Shown piece after piece: positions 16,146 through 23,736 of a stretch of DNA of 38,647 nt. A program made the position numbers and the translations under genes. Origin of the DNA: Acidobacteriota bacterium. Its GTDB lineage: Bacteria; Actinomycetota; Thermoleophilia; Gaiellales; Gaiellaceae. The notes beneath the pieces are model-generated. The model saw only the letters and a list, made by a program, of their open reading frames with translations. It had not been told where the DNA came from and searched no databases. Position 1 is the first letter of the stretch. Each line of letters starts with the position of its first letter. The stretch is from assembly GCA_028876365.1 (NCBI GenBank), contig JAGWRZ010000137.1:1-38647 (forward strand), given 5' to 3'.

Positions 16146-17132
16146 ATGAAGCGCATCGCCCTTCTCCTCGCCGCCGTCGCGGCCGCCGTCGTCGGCGCCC
16201 GCGCCGCTCTCGCGCACACGGCGCGCGCGACCGTCCAGGCGGGCGTCGTCATCGTGAACACGAACCTCGCCTTCCACAACGGGGCCGCCGCCGGGACGGG
16301 GATCGTCCTCACCTCCTCCGGGGAGGTCGTGACGAACAACCACGTCATCCGCGGGGCGTCGCGGATCACCGTCGTCGACCCGCGGACGCACAGGCGCTAT
16401 GCGGCGCGAATCGTCGGCTACGACGTCGCCGACGACATCGCCGTCCTCCAGCTGCGGCACGCCACGGGTCTCGCGACGGTCGCGCTCGGCAGCTCGGCGG
16501 GCCTGAAGGTCGGCCAGCCGGTGACCGCCGTCGGGAACGCCGGCGGCACCGGGTCGCTCACGGTCACGACCGGAACGATCACCGGGCTCGCGCGGGCGAT
16601 CACCGTCGCCGACGAGTCGGGCGCCGAAGCGCTCGCCGGGCTCGTCGAGACCGACGCGCAGCTGCAGCCGGGCGACTCGGGCGGCCCGCTCCTCGACTCC
16701 GGCGGCCGCGTGATCGGCATCGACACCGCCGCCTCCTCCGGCTTCAGCTTCCGCAATGCGAACGACGGCTACGCCATCCCGATCGACAAGGTCGTGACGG
16801 TGGCGAGGCAGGTCGTCGCCGGCCACGGCTCCGCGTCGGTCCACGTCGGCCGGACGGCGTTCCTCGGCGTCTCCGTCCAGTCCGCCGACGCCTACGGCGG
16901 CGGCGGGATCCTCGTCGGCGGCGTCATCGCCGGCGGCCCCGCCGCGAAGGGCGGGCTCGGCACGGGCGACATCATCACGAGCGTAGACCGGCGCGCCGTC
17001 GCCTCGCAGAACGCGCTCGTCGCCGCGCTCCTCCTGCACCATCCCGGCGACCGCGTCACCGTCGCGTGGACCGACCGCATCGGCGACGACCACGCTGCGA
17101 CGGTCACGCTCGCGAGCGGGCCGCCGCAGTAG
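16146..17132 (+). CDS. secreted HtrA/DegP-like serine protease (S1C) with C-terminal PDZ
   Basis: 328 residues. N-terminal signal peptide or anchor (1-23), then a trypsin-like domain with His66 (TNNHVI), Asp97 (ADDIAVL) and Ser178 (QPGDSGGPL). A PDZ domain starts at ~237 (FLGVSVQ...GGVIAGGPAAKGGLGTGDIITSV). ATG 16146 is preceded by a GAGGGGG ribosome site. Exported proteases of this type handle misfolded or stress-marked proteins, and some cut regulators at site 1. It lies 34 bases after the tethered sigma gene whose tail would be exposed outside the membrane; cleavage of that tail is a testable guess. Confidence 0.92.
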   Translation: MKRIALLLAAVAAAVVGARAALAHTARATVQAGVVIVNTNLAFHNGAAAGTGIVLTSSGEVVTNNHVIRGASRITVVDPRTHRRYAARIVGYDVADDIAVLQLRHATGLATVALGSSAGLKVGQPVTAVGNAGGTGSLTVTTGTITGLARAITVADESGAEALAGLVETDAQLQPGDSGGPLLDSGGRVIGIDTAASSGFSFRNANDGYAIPIDKVVTVARQVVAGHGSASVHVGRTAFLGVSVQSADAYGGGGILVGGVIAGGPAAKGGLGTGDIITSVDRRAVASQNALVAALLLHHPGDRVTVAWTDRIGDDHAATVTLASGPPQ

Positions 17133-17217
17133 GGAAAGGGGCCCGAGGCAGGCGAAGGCTGCGGCTCCCTCGCCACATCCCCGGACCCCGCGACGAGACT
17201 ACCCGCCTTTACACGGA

Positions 17218-17238
17218 GGCGACGCCTCAGGCGTCGCC
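17218..17238. terminator. 9-bp perfect hairpin at convergent gene ends
   Basis: GGCGACGCC-TCA-GGCGTCGCC. The TCA loop is the reverse-strand stop codon (TGA) of the small membrane-protein gene. It also lies 86 bases past the protease stop, so it may terminate both. Confidence 0.5.
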
Positions 17239-17469
17239 GCCGCGCATCTCGTCGAGCGCGGACCGGGCCTGCTCGTGGACGGCACGGCGGCGCGCGTCGG
17301 GGCCGTCCGGCTCGACCTCGTCCGCGCGCGACTCCGCGAGCTTCGCCCGCAACTGCGCGGCGGGATCCTCGACGGCGCCGGGCGAGGGCTCGGGCTTCCG
17401 CCGCGTGGCCGCCCGGTATGCGGCGAGACCGCCTGCCGCCCCGGCGACCCACGTGAGCAGCCGTTTCAC
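17227..17469 (-). CDS. small membrane-anchored hypothetical protein
   Basis: 80 residues. An N-terminal hydrophobic helix (LLTWVAGAAGGLAAYRAA, ~3-21) is followed by a basic stretch (TRRKPEP) and a charged, probably helical cytoplasmic part ending ARSALDEMRGGDA. Function unknown; similar short proteins are common in actinobacteria. GTG 17469 has TAGCAT exactly seven bases upstream, supporting a leaderless transcript. It is divergent from rpsF. Confidence 0.65.
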   Translation of the reverse strand: MKRLLTWVAGAAGGLAAYRAATRRKPEPSPGAVEDPAAQLRAKLAESRADEVEPDGPDARRRAVHEQARSALDEMRGGDA

Positions 17470-17476
17470 GTGCTCG

Positions 17477-17482
17477 ATGCTA
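17477..17482 (-). promoter_or_regulatory. -10 element of the small membrane-protein gene
   Basis: TAGCAT on the minus strand, 7-base spacer, GTG 17469. Confidence 0.45.
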
Positions 17483-17580
17483 CAGTGGTCGCCGCTTCCT
17501 GCTCCGTCAGCGTGCCGTTCGGTCCCGAGCGTCACCGGCAGTCGGAGCCGACTCAGACCGTGGGAAGGAGACATCGGGGC

Positions 17581-17976
17581 GTGACGACATACGAGATCTT
17601 GCTGCTGCTCGATCCCGAGCAGGCCGAGGCCCATCAGGAGGAGCTGATCGCACGCGTGCGCTCGCTCGTCGAGGCCGCGGCCGGCACGTGGCGAAGCCAC
17701 GACGCGTGGGGCCGCCGGCGGCTCGCGTACCCGATCGCGAAGAAGGCCGAGGGCGTCTACCACCTCGTCGTCTTCGAGAGCACGCCGGAGACGCTGGACG
17801 AGATCGTCCGCGTCCTGAAGATCGACGACGCGGTCCTCCGCCAGATGGCGACGAAGCACATCGAGGGCTCGCGGACGAGCGCGCCCCGCGAGGAGCCGGC
17901 GCCGGCCGCGGCCGCCGCTGCCGTCCCGACCCCCGGCTACGCTGAGGCGAACACACGTTCGGACGAGGAGGAGTAG
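17581..17976 (+). CDS. rpsF: 30S ribosomal protein S6
   Basis: 131 residues. The S6 fold is clear: TTYEILLLLDPEQ at the start, WGRRRLAYPIAKKAEGVYHLVVFE in the middle and LKIDDAVLRQMATK at the end of the core. An Ala/Pro/Glu-rich tail of ~30 residues (APREEPAPAAAAAAVPTP) follows. It pairs with S18 on the 30S platform. GTG 17581 has an AAGGAG site at 17565-17570, one of the few clear Shine-Dalgarno sites in the window. It is first in the rpsF-ssb-rpsR-rplI operon. Confidence 0.96.
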   Translation: MTTYEILLLLDPEQAEAHQEELIARVRSLVEAAAGTWRSHDAWGRRRLAYPIAKKAEGVYHLVVFESTPETLDEIVRVLKIDDAVLRQMATKHIEGSRTSAPREEPAPAAAAAAVPTPGYAEANTRSDEEE

Positions 17977-17980
17977 CACC

Positions 17981-18412
17981 ATGGCGAACATCAACCGCGT
18001 CGTGCTCGTCGGGAACCTGACGAAGGACCCGGAGCTCCGGCATACGCCCAGCGGAACGGCCGTGTGCAGCCTGCGCATCGCCGTCAACAGCCGGCGCCGC
18101 GACGAGTCCGGCCAGTGGGTCGACAAGCCCAACTACTTCGACGTGTCGATCTTCGGCAACCAGGCCGAGTCGAGCGCGCAGTACCTGAGCAAGGGTCGCC
18201 CCGTCGGCATCGACGGACGCCTCGACTGGCGCGAATGGGATGCGCAGGACGGGTCGAAGCGCCAGGCGGTGCAGATCATCGCCGAGAGCGTCCAGTTCCT
18301 CGGCGGACGCGGCGACGCGCCCGAGGGAGGCAACCAGTTCGTGCCTGCGGGCGCGGCGTCCGAATCCGCTGCCGACTTCCCGCAGACCGCCGACGACGAC
18401 ATCCCCTTCTAG
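17981..18412 (+). CDS. ssb: single-stranded DNA-binding protein
   Basis: 143 residues. OB-fold start MANINRVVLVGNLTKDPELR, then YFDVSIFGNQAE and GIDGRLDWREW. The C-terminal tip DDDIPF recruits replication and repair proteins. The linker is short. It is four bases after rpsF and in the standard order before rpsR. Confidence 0.97.
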   Translation: MANINRVVLVGNLTKDPELRHTPSGTAVCSLRIAVNSRRRDESGQWVDKPNYFDVSIFGNQAESSAQYLSKGRPVGIDGRLDWREWDAQDGSKRQAVQIIAESVQFLGGRGDAPEGGNQFVPAGAASESAADFPQTADDDIPF

Positions 18413-18421
18413 GAGCGAGAC

Positions 18422-18751
18422 GTGGCGAGAGAGAGAACGCAGCAGCAGCAAGGTCGCAAGCGCCCCGGCGGGCCGGCGACCGCGATCAAGCGGCGCAACT
18501 GTTACTTCTGCAAGGAGAAGATCGCGGAGATCGACTACAAGAACGTCAACCAGCTCCGCCGGTACATCTCCGAGAAGGGCAAGATCCGCAGCCGCCGCAT
18601 CACCGGCGCATGCCGCCGGCACCAGGTGCAGATCGCACAGGCGGTGAAGCGCGCCCGCGAGATGGCGCTGCTGCCGTACGTCGCCGAGGGTCCCGAGGAG
18701 AGGGAGCGGGGCGGCCGGCGCGACCGTGGCGACCGGGATCGGGACCGCTGA
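18422..18751 (+). CDS. rpsR: 30S ribosomal protein S18, zinc-binding type
   Basis: 109 residues, longer than usual because of a basic/acidic tail ([18 protein letters not shown]). Core: [30 protein letters not shown] split over 26-55, then [12 protein letters not shown]. Cys27, Cys30, Cys64 and His67 form a probable zinc site, so this is the C+ paralogue type. GTG 18422 follows ssb closely. The stop overlaps the rplI start (TGATG). Confidence 0.95.
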   Translation: MARERTQQQQGRKRPGGPATAIKRRNCYFCKEKIAEIDYKNVNQLRRYISEKGKIRSRRITGACRRHQVQIAQAVKRAREMALLPYVAEGPEERERGGRRDRGDRDRDR

Positions 18752-19383
18752 TGGACGTCATCCTCCTCGAGGACGTCGACAAGGTCGGGCTTCGCGGGGA
18801 CGTCGTCTCCGTCGCGCGCGGCTATGCGCGCAACTTCCTGCTCCCGCGCCGGCTCGCCGAGGAGGCGAGCGAGGCGCGCGTCGCCGAGCTGCGCAAGCGC
18901 GAGGGGCAGCGCGCACGGCACGAGGCGTCGAACAGCGAGCAGGCGGAGTCGATCGCGAAGACGCTCCGGGAGACGGTCCTCCGCTTCGAGATGAAGGCAG
19001 GGCCGACCGGCGCGCTCTTCGGATCGGTGACGCCGACGAACATCGCCGACGAGATCTGGCGCATGCGCAAGATCCGCGTCGACCGGCGCAAGATCGGCCT
19101 CCAGAACATCAAGCGCATCGGCCGGTACGGCGTACCGATCGATGTCTTCCAGGACGTCCGCGTCGAGGTGGAGACGCTCGTCGTCCCCGAAGGCGGCGAG
19201 CTGCCCTCCGAGGAGGAGCTCCGGGCGATGGAGCAGGCCGAGATCGCGGAGCAGAAGGCGACGGCCGAGCCCACCGCGGCCGACGAGGCGTTCGAGCCCG
19301 GCCCGGCGGAGATCGCGATCGAGTCCGAGTCGGACGACTTCGACGAGGCCGTCGAGGTCGCCGCCGAAGAGCAAGAGCTCTAG
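18751..19383 (+). CDS. rplI: 50S ribosomal protein L9 with acidic C-terminal extension
   Basis: 210 residues versus about 150 normally. The N-domain [19 protein letters not shown] and GYARNFLLPRRLA, the long connecting helix and the C-domain (TGALFGSVTPTNIAD, VDRRKIGLQNIKRIGRYGVPID) are all present. The last ~60 residues are a Glu/Asp/Ala-rich tail not found in the standard protein. ATG 18751 overlaps the rpsR stop. A GC hairpin follows seven bases after the stop. Confidence 0.95.
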   Translation: MDVILLEDVDKVGLRGDVVSVARGYARNFLLPRRLAEEASEARVAELRKREGQRARHEASNSEQAESIAKTLRETVLRFEMKAGPTGALFGSVTPTNIADEIWRMRKIRVDRRKIGLQNIKRIGRYGVPIDVFQDVRVEVETLVVPEGGELPSEEELRAMEQAEIAEQKATAEPTAADEAFEPGPAEIAIESESDDFDEAVEVAAEEQEL

Positions 19384-19389
19384 GCCGGC

Positions 19390-19414
19390 GGAGCGGACGC
19401 GTCGCGTTCGCTCC
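19390..19414 (+). terminator. hairpin after rplI
   Basis: GGAGCG-G-ACG and CGT-T-CGCTCC arms pair over 10 positions (one G.T) around a CGTCG loop. It is probably the end of the rpsF-ssb-rpsR-rplI transcript. No T-run is present. The rest of the 148-base gap before dnaB has a second imperfect inverted repeat near 19,440-19,461. Confidence 0.5.
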
Positions 19415-19531
19415 GTCCACACCCGCTGTGGACGCCTCGGGAATCTCCCGGGAAGTTCCCGCATGCAGCGGTGAATCCATCCACAGCCGCACCGTCCGAC
19501 GCCGGTGCGACGATGCGCGATTCCCCTGCAA

Positions 19532-20962
19532 ATGGCACAGAAAGACATGTTCACAACGGACTCCCCCACACCTGGCGACGGGCCCGTGAGCCTGCTGGAA
19601 TCGGGACGCATGGCTCAGCTGGCCCCGGTCGCGACTGCGGCCCCCGTCCCTCCGCAGAACCTCGAGGCCGAAGAATCGGTGCTCGGGGCGATGATGATCT
19701 CCCCCGGGGCGATCGGGGCCGTCTCCGAGATCGTCGACGCGGGCGACTTCTACCGCGAGTCGCACGCGAAGATCTATCGCGCAGCGCTCGCGCTGTACGC
19801 AAAGGGAGAGCCGGTCGACGCGATCACGCTCACCGACGAGCTCGAGGAGCGCGGCGAGCTCGACGCGGTCGGCGGGCGTGTGCGCCTGCACGAGCTGGCA
19901 GCCCTCGTCCCGGCGACGGCGAACTCCGCGCACTATGCGCGCATCGTCCACGAGACGGCGACGCTGCGCGGGCTCATCCGCGCCGGCGGCGAGATCGCGC
20001 GGCTCGGCTGGGAACGGCCCGGCGAGACCGGCGACCTCGTCGACCAGGCCGAGCAGATCCTGTACGACCTCTCGCAGCAGCGCGTCACCGGCGAGTGGTC
20101 GGAGATCGAGTCGCTGCTGAAGGAGAGCTTCGAGCGGATCACGGCGCTGTACGAGTCCGGCGTCGACCTCACGGGCACACCGTCGGGCTTCCGCGACCTC
20201 GACCGGCTCACGTCCGGCTTCCAGCCCGGGAACCTCGTCATCGTCGCCGCGCGGCCGTCGATGGGGAAGTCGGCGCTCGCGCTCTGCATCGCCGCGAACA
20301 TGGGCGTGCGTCACAACATCCCGGTCGGCCTCTTCACGCTCGAGATGTCGAAATCGGAGGTGACGCAGCGGCTCATGTGCAGCGAGGCGAAGGTGGAGTC
20401 GCAACGGCTCCGCAACGGCAAGCTCGCGCAGGACGACTGGCCACGCCTCACCGCCGCGTGCGACAAGCTCGCGAAGGCGCCGATCTACGTCGACGACACC
20501 GGCCTGCTGAACATGATGGAGGTGCGCTCGAAGGCGCGGCGACTGAAGGCGCGGCACCCGAATCTCGGCCTCATCATCGTCGACTACCTCCAGCTGCTCA
20601 CGCCCTCGCACCGGCGCGAGAGCGACGGCCGCGTGCAGGAAGTCTCGGAGATGTCGCGAAGCCTGAAGATCTTGGCACGCGATCTCGACGTCCCCATCGT
20701 CGCGCTCTCGCAGCTGTCGCGCGCGGTCGAGCAGCGCACCGACAAGCGCCCGATCCTCTCGGACCTGCGCGAGAGCGGATCGATCGAGCAGGACGCGGAC
20801 CTGGTCGCGTTCGTCTACCGCGACGAGTACTACAACGAGGACTCGGACCAGCAGGGCATCGCGGAGGTGATCCTCGCGAAGCACCGCAACGGCCCGACCG
20901 ACTCGATCAAGCTCACCTTCCTCAAGCGGTACGCGAAGTTCTCCGACCTCGCCGCTGCATGA
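19532..20962 (+). CDS. dnaB: replicative DNA helicase
   Basis: 476 residues from ATG 19532; ATG 19547 or 19610 are also possible because conserved sequence begins only at PPQNLEAEESVLGAMM (~40). The N-terminal primase-interaction domain is followed by the RecA-like motor with Walker A ARPSMGKSA (240-248), EMSKSEVTQRL, Walker B LGLIIVDYLQLL (345-356) and the arginine-finger region RDEYYNEDS. No intein is present, although dnaB is a common intein site in this phylum. It encodes the hexameric fork helicase. The stop overlaps the next gene (ATGA). Confidence 0.95.
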   Translation: MAQKDMFTTDSPTPGDGPVSLLESGRMAQLAPVATAAPVPPQNLEAEESVLGAMMISPGAIGAVSEIVDAGDFYRESHAKIYRAALALYAKGEPVDAITLTDELEERGELDAVGGRVRLHELAALVPATANSAHYARIVHETATLRGLIRAGGEIARLGWERPGETGDLVDQAEQILYDLSQQRVTGEWSEIESLLKESFERITALYESGVDLTGTPSGFRDLDRLTSGFQPGNLVIVAARPSMGKSALALCIAANMGVRHNIPVGLFTLEMSKSEVTQRLMCSEAKVESQRLRNGKLAQDDWPRLTAACDKLAKAPIYVDDTGLLNMMEVRSKARRLKARHPNLGLIIVDYLQLLTPSHRRESDGRVQEVSEMSRSLKILARDLDVPIVALSQLSRAVEQRTDKRPILSDLRESGSIEQDADLVAFVYRDEYYNEDSDQQGIAEVILAKHRNGPTDSIKLTFLKRYAKFSDLAAA

Positions 20963-21189
20963 GCGAGCCGGTCCAGGTCGTCGCGATCTCCGCGACCTCG
21001 ACGGCCTTCACCGCCGTCTGCGAGATCTGCCTCGGCATCGACACCGCCGTCGGGCTGACCGCCTCCACCTTCGCCGGGCGGCTCGACCTCGATCTCCCCG
21101 AGGGGGTCTTCCTCTGCCGCCGCGGACACCAGGTGACGGTCGCACGCGTCGAGACCGCCGCCGAGCCCGCGAGGACCGCCGCCGCCTGA
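20959..21189 (+). CDS. small zinc-ribbon-like protein coupled to dnaB
   Basis: 76 residues. Cys21-x2-Cys24 (CEIC) and Cys53-x3-His57 (CRRGH) form a plausible treble-clef or ribbon zinc site. The rest is Ala/Thr-rich. Function unknown. ATG 20959 overlaps the dnaB stop by four bases, so translation is probably coupled and the product may act with replication proteins; that is inference from position only. Confidence 0.7.
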   Translation: MSEPVQVVAISATSTAFTAVCEICLGIDTAVGLTASTFAGRLDLDLPEGVFLCRRGHQVTVARVETAAEPARTAAA

Positions 21190-21240
21190 ATCCGATGGGG
21201 CGCTGCCCGCGTACGGACGGCATGCGCGAGCTCTTCGATG

Positions 21241-21294
21241 CTTCCGGCGCAGCCGGGAGCTAGCTGGGGCTGACCCATCGCGGGGGCACGCCCC
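21241..21294 (+). other. two short hairpins in the dnaB-permease gap
   Basis: CTTCCGG/CCGGGAG (21241-21247 and 21253-21259, one T.G pair) and GGGG-CACG-CCCC (21283-21294). With the larger hairpin at 21298-21331 they make three consecutive stem-loops in 91 bases. I see no riboswitch or known RNA consensus. Confidence 0.35.
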
Positions 21295-21297
21295 ACC

Positions 21298-21331
21298 GAG
21301 CCGGGAAGTTCCCACCGGGGCTTCCCGGCTC
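21298..21331 (+). terminator. perfect 11-bp hairpin before the permease
   Basis: GAGCCGGGAAG (21298-21308) pairs exactly with CTTCCCGGCTC (21321-21331) around a 12-base loop. It may end the dnaB transcript. The permease reading frame continues straight through it. Confidence 0.5.
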
Positions 21332-21336
21332 ACGTT

Positions 21337-22446
21337 CTGCTCGGCTTCGCGATCGCGTCGATCGGCGGGCCGCTCGCGCTCCTCTCGTTCCTGCCCGGCG
21401 CCGCCGGCGACGGAGCCCGCTCGGCCGGCCTCGTCGTCGCTCTCGCCCTCGTCGTCTTCGCGGCGCCGCTCGCGATCTGGCTCGCGTTCTCGAGGAGAGT
21501 GGTCTCCGGGGGCGGGTTGAGCGCGTTCGTCGAGGCGGCCGCAGGACGGCCCGCCGCCGTCGCGCACGCGTGGATCTGGGCGTTCGCCTACTTCCTCTAC
21601 CTCCCGTACACGATCACGTTCGTCGTGTACGAAGCGCTCCCGCCCGTCTTCCCGGGCGTGCACGCGTATCGCCCCGCGCTCGAGCTCGTCATTCCGGCCC
21701 TGATCGTCGCGCTCGTCTTCCTGCCCGTCCGCCCCCTGCTCGTCGCCCTCGGCGCGCTCGGCGTCGCGCAGGTGATCGCCCTCCTCGTCCTCGCCGGCGT
21801 CCTGTACCGCCACGTCGGCGCGCACGTCGCCTCGCATCCGGGGCTCGACGCGACGGGCCGCGCCACCGGCGGCGCGGCGCTCCTGTTCGTGTGCGCGAGC
21901 CTTCCGCTGTACTTCGGCGCGGAGGTCCGCGGCGGCGCTGCGGCCGTGCGGCGCACGGTCGCCGTCGCCGTCGCCGTCGTCGGCGCGGCCTTCCTCGTCT
22001 CCGCCATCCCGCTCGGCGGCGTCCCGCGCGAGCTCCTCGGCAGTGCCGTCCCCGCGGCGGCCATGGCGCGCGCCTACGCGGGGCGGAGCCTCGAGATCGC
22101 CGTCGGCCTCTTGACCGCGGGCGGCACGCTCGCGCTCGTCGTCGCCGAGTATCTCGCGCTCGCACGTCTCCTGCGCTGGTTGAACGGTGTGCCGCTTCGC
22201 ACCTCGTACGCATGGATCGCGGTGCCCTTTCTCGGGCTCGACGCGATCTCGCTCGTCTCTCCGGGCCGCTTCTACGACGACCTGCTGAAGCCGTCTCTCG
22301 GTGCGCTCTTCGTCTCGCAGCTCGCCGTCTTCCTCGTCTTCCCGCTCTGGCGCCGAAGCGTCCCGGCGCTCGTCGCGGCGGCGGTCGGCTCGGGCCTCGC
22401 CGCCTGGGGCCTCTACACGCTCGTCGCCGGATCGACCGCCACATAG
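21337..22446 (+). CDS. APC-superfamily-like permease, start uncertain
   Basis: 370 residues if read from CTG 21337. About ten membrane helices are readable. The first is LLGFAIASIGGPLALLSFLP, which looks like APC helix 1, so the annotatable GTG 21499 would delete the first two helices. Between TGA 21271 and GTG 21499 the frame has no ATG, GTG or TTG. Either translation starts at CTG 21337 or the 5' end has been lost. Mid-protein features are AWIWAFAYFLYLPYTITFVVYE and LVVAEYLALARLLRWLNG. The substrate is probably an amino acid or amine. It ends 15 bases before purA. Confidence 0.6.
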   Translation: MLGFAIASIGGPLALLSFLPGAAGDGARSAGLVVALALVVFAAPLAIWLAFSRRVVSGGGLSAFVEAAAGRPAAVAHAWIWAFAYFLYLPYTITFVVYEALPPVFPGVHAYRPALELVIPALIVALVFLPVRPLLVALGALGVAQVIALLVLAGVLYRHVGAHVASHPGLDATGRATGGAALLFVCASLPLYFGAEVRGGAAAVRRTVAVAVAVVGAAFLVSAIPLGGVPRELLGSAVPAAAMARAYAGRSLEIAVGLLTAGGTLALVVAEYLALARLLRWLNGVPLRTSYAWIAVPFLGLDAISLVSPGRFYDDLLKPSLGALFVSQLAVFLVFPLWRRSVPALVAAAVGSGLAAWGLYTLVAGSTAT

Positions 22447-22448
22447 GG

Positions 22449-22454
22449 CACACT
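22449..22454 (+). promoter_or_regulatory. possible -10 element of purA
   Basis: CACACT, 7-base spacer, GTG 22462. It matches only positions 2 and 6 of TANNNT, so it is weaker than the others, but the spacing is the same. Confidence 0.3.
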
Positions 22455-22461
22455 TCGGCTC

Positions 22462-23736
22462 GTGCCCGCGACCGTCGTCGTCGGGGCGCAGTGGGGCGAC
22501 GAGGGGAAGGGAAAGATCGTCGACCTGCTCGCCCAGGAGTCGCATCTCGTGTGCCGCTATCAAGGCGGCCCGAACACGGGGCATACGATCGTCGTCGGCG
22601 ACGAGACGTTCAAGATCCGCCAGATCCCGACGGGGATCATCAACCGCAAGCCGTGCGTCATCGGCAACGGCTGCGTCATCGACCCGGAGGTGCTGATCGG
22701 CGAGCTCGACCGCTTCATCGAGCTCGGCTACCCCGTCGACGACGTGTTCGTCTCCGGGAACGCCCACCTGATCATGCCGTGGCACGTGGCGATCGACCAG
22801 GCGAGCGAGCGGCGGCTCGGACGGCTCCAGATCGGGACGACGAAGCGCGGCGTCGGCCCCGCATACGCGGACAAGGCATCGCGCATCGGCATCCGCGTGC
22901 AGGACGTGCTCGATCCGAAGATCCTCCGACAGAAGATCGAGGTCGCGCTGGCCGAGAAGAACCTCTGGCTCGAGCGCATCTACGACGTCGAGGCGTTCGA
23001 CCTGGAGCAGGTGGCGAGCACGTACGAGGTGTACGCGAGCCGGCTCAGGCCCCACGTCGCCGACACGTCGCTCATCGTCGACGAGGCGCTGCGCGCGGGA
23101 AAGGACGTGCTGTTCGAAGGCGCGCAGGCGACGCTGCTCGATCTCGATCACGGCACGTATCCGTTCGTCACCTCGTCCAACCCGACGGCCGCCGGCGCGG
23201 CGACCGGGACGGGCATCGGCCCGACCCGCATCGACACCGTGATCGGCGTCGCGAAGGCCTACGTCACGCGCGTCGGCGAAGGGCCGTTCCCGTCGGAGAT
23301 CGAAGGGCCCGAGCAGGAGCGCGTGCGCGAGCTCGGCGGCGAGTACGGGACCGTGACGGGCCGCGGACGCCGCTGCGGCTGGCTCGACCTCGTTGCGCTG
23401 CGCTACGCCGTGCGCGTGAACGGGCTCGACCGGCTCGCGCTGACGAAGCTGGACGTGCTCTCGCACTTCGCGGAGATTCCCGTGTGCGTCCGCTACCGCC
23501 TGCCCGACGGCACGGAGACCGAGCACTTCCCCGCGCACCAGAGCGACTTCCACGCGGCGCGCCCGGTGTACGAGACGCTCACCGGCTGGGGCGAGGATCT
23601 CGACCAGTGCGCGTCGGCCGGCGAGCTGCCCGAGGCGGCGGGCGCCTACGTCGACTTCGTCGAGCGCGAGCTCGGCGTCGCGGTCACGCTCGTCGGCACG
23701 GGCGCCGAGCGCGAGAGCGTGCTCACGCGCGCGTGA
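22462..23736 (+). CDS. purA: adenylosuccinate synthetase
   Basis: 424 residues. It makes adenylosuccinate from IMP, aspartate and GTP. P-loop-like GAQWGDEGKGK (8-18), then QGGPNTGHTIV, GTTKRGVGPAYADKASR, FEGAQATLLDLDHGTYPFVTSSNP, and the C-terminal NGLDRLALTKLDVL. Full length with every catalytic segment intact. GTG 22462 matches the family start. The 3' end overlaps a convergent methyltransferase gene by 14 bases. Confidence 0.97.
   Translation: MPATVVVGAQWGDEGKGKIVDLLAQESHLVCRYQGGPNTGHTIVVGDETFKIRQIPTGIINRKPCVIGNGCVIDPEVLIGELDRFIELGYPVDDVFVSGNAHLIMPWHVAIDQASERRLGRLQIGTTKRGVGPAYADKASRIGIRVQDVLDPKILRQKIEVALAEKNLWLERIYDVEAFDLEQVASTYEVYASRLRPHVADTSLIVDEALRAGKDVLFEGAQATLLDLDHGTYPFVTSSNPTAAGAATGTGIGPTRIDTVIGVAKAYVTRVGEGPFPSEIEGPEQERVRELGGEYGTVTGRGRRCGWLDLVALRYAVRVNGLDRLALTKLDVLSHFAEIPVCVRYRLPDGTETEHFPAHQSDFHAARPVYETLTGWGEDLDQCASAGELPEAAGAYVDFVERELGVAVTLVGTGAERESVLTRA

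Noticed and set aside
19411-19490. TCCACA-like words before dnaB suggesting DnaA boxes or an origin
   Set aside because: Matches to TTATCCACA are partial and unclustered, there is no AT-rich unwinding region, and neither dnaA nor dnaN is adjacent.
19532-20962. Possible intein in dnaB
   Set aside because: The helicase is of normal length (476 residues) and all motifs are contiguous.
21190-21336. Riboswitch or small RNA in the hairpin-rich dnaB-permease gap
   Set aside because: I compared it by eye with the c-di-AMP and other actinobacterial motifs and found no convincing consensus. It is kept only as hairpins.
21499-22446. GTG 21499 as the permease start
   Set aside because: It would remove the first two membrane helices, which are clearly coded upstream in the same frame.
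20830-23722. Long minus-strand open frame across permease and purA
   Set aside because: A GC-rich shadow with no family motifs; the plus-strand genes there are clear.
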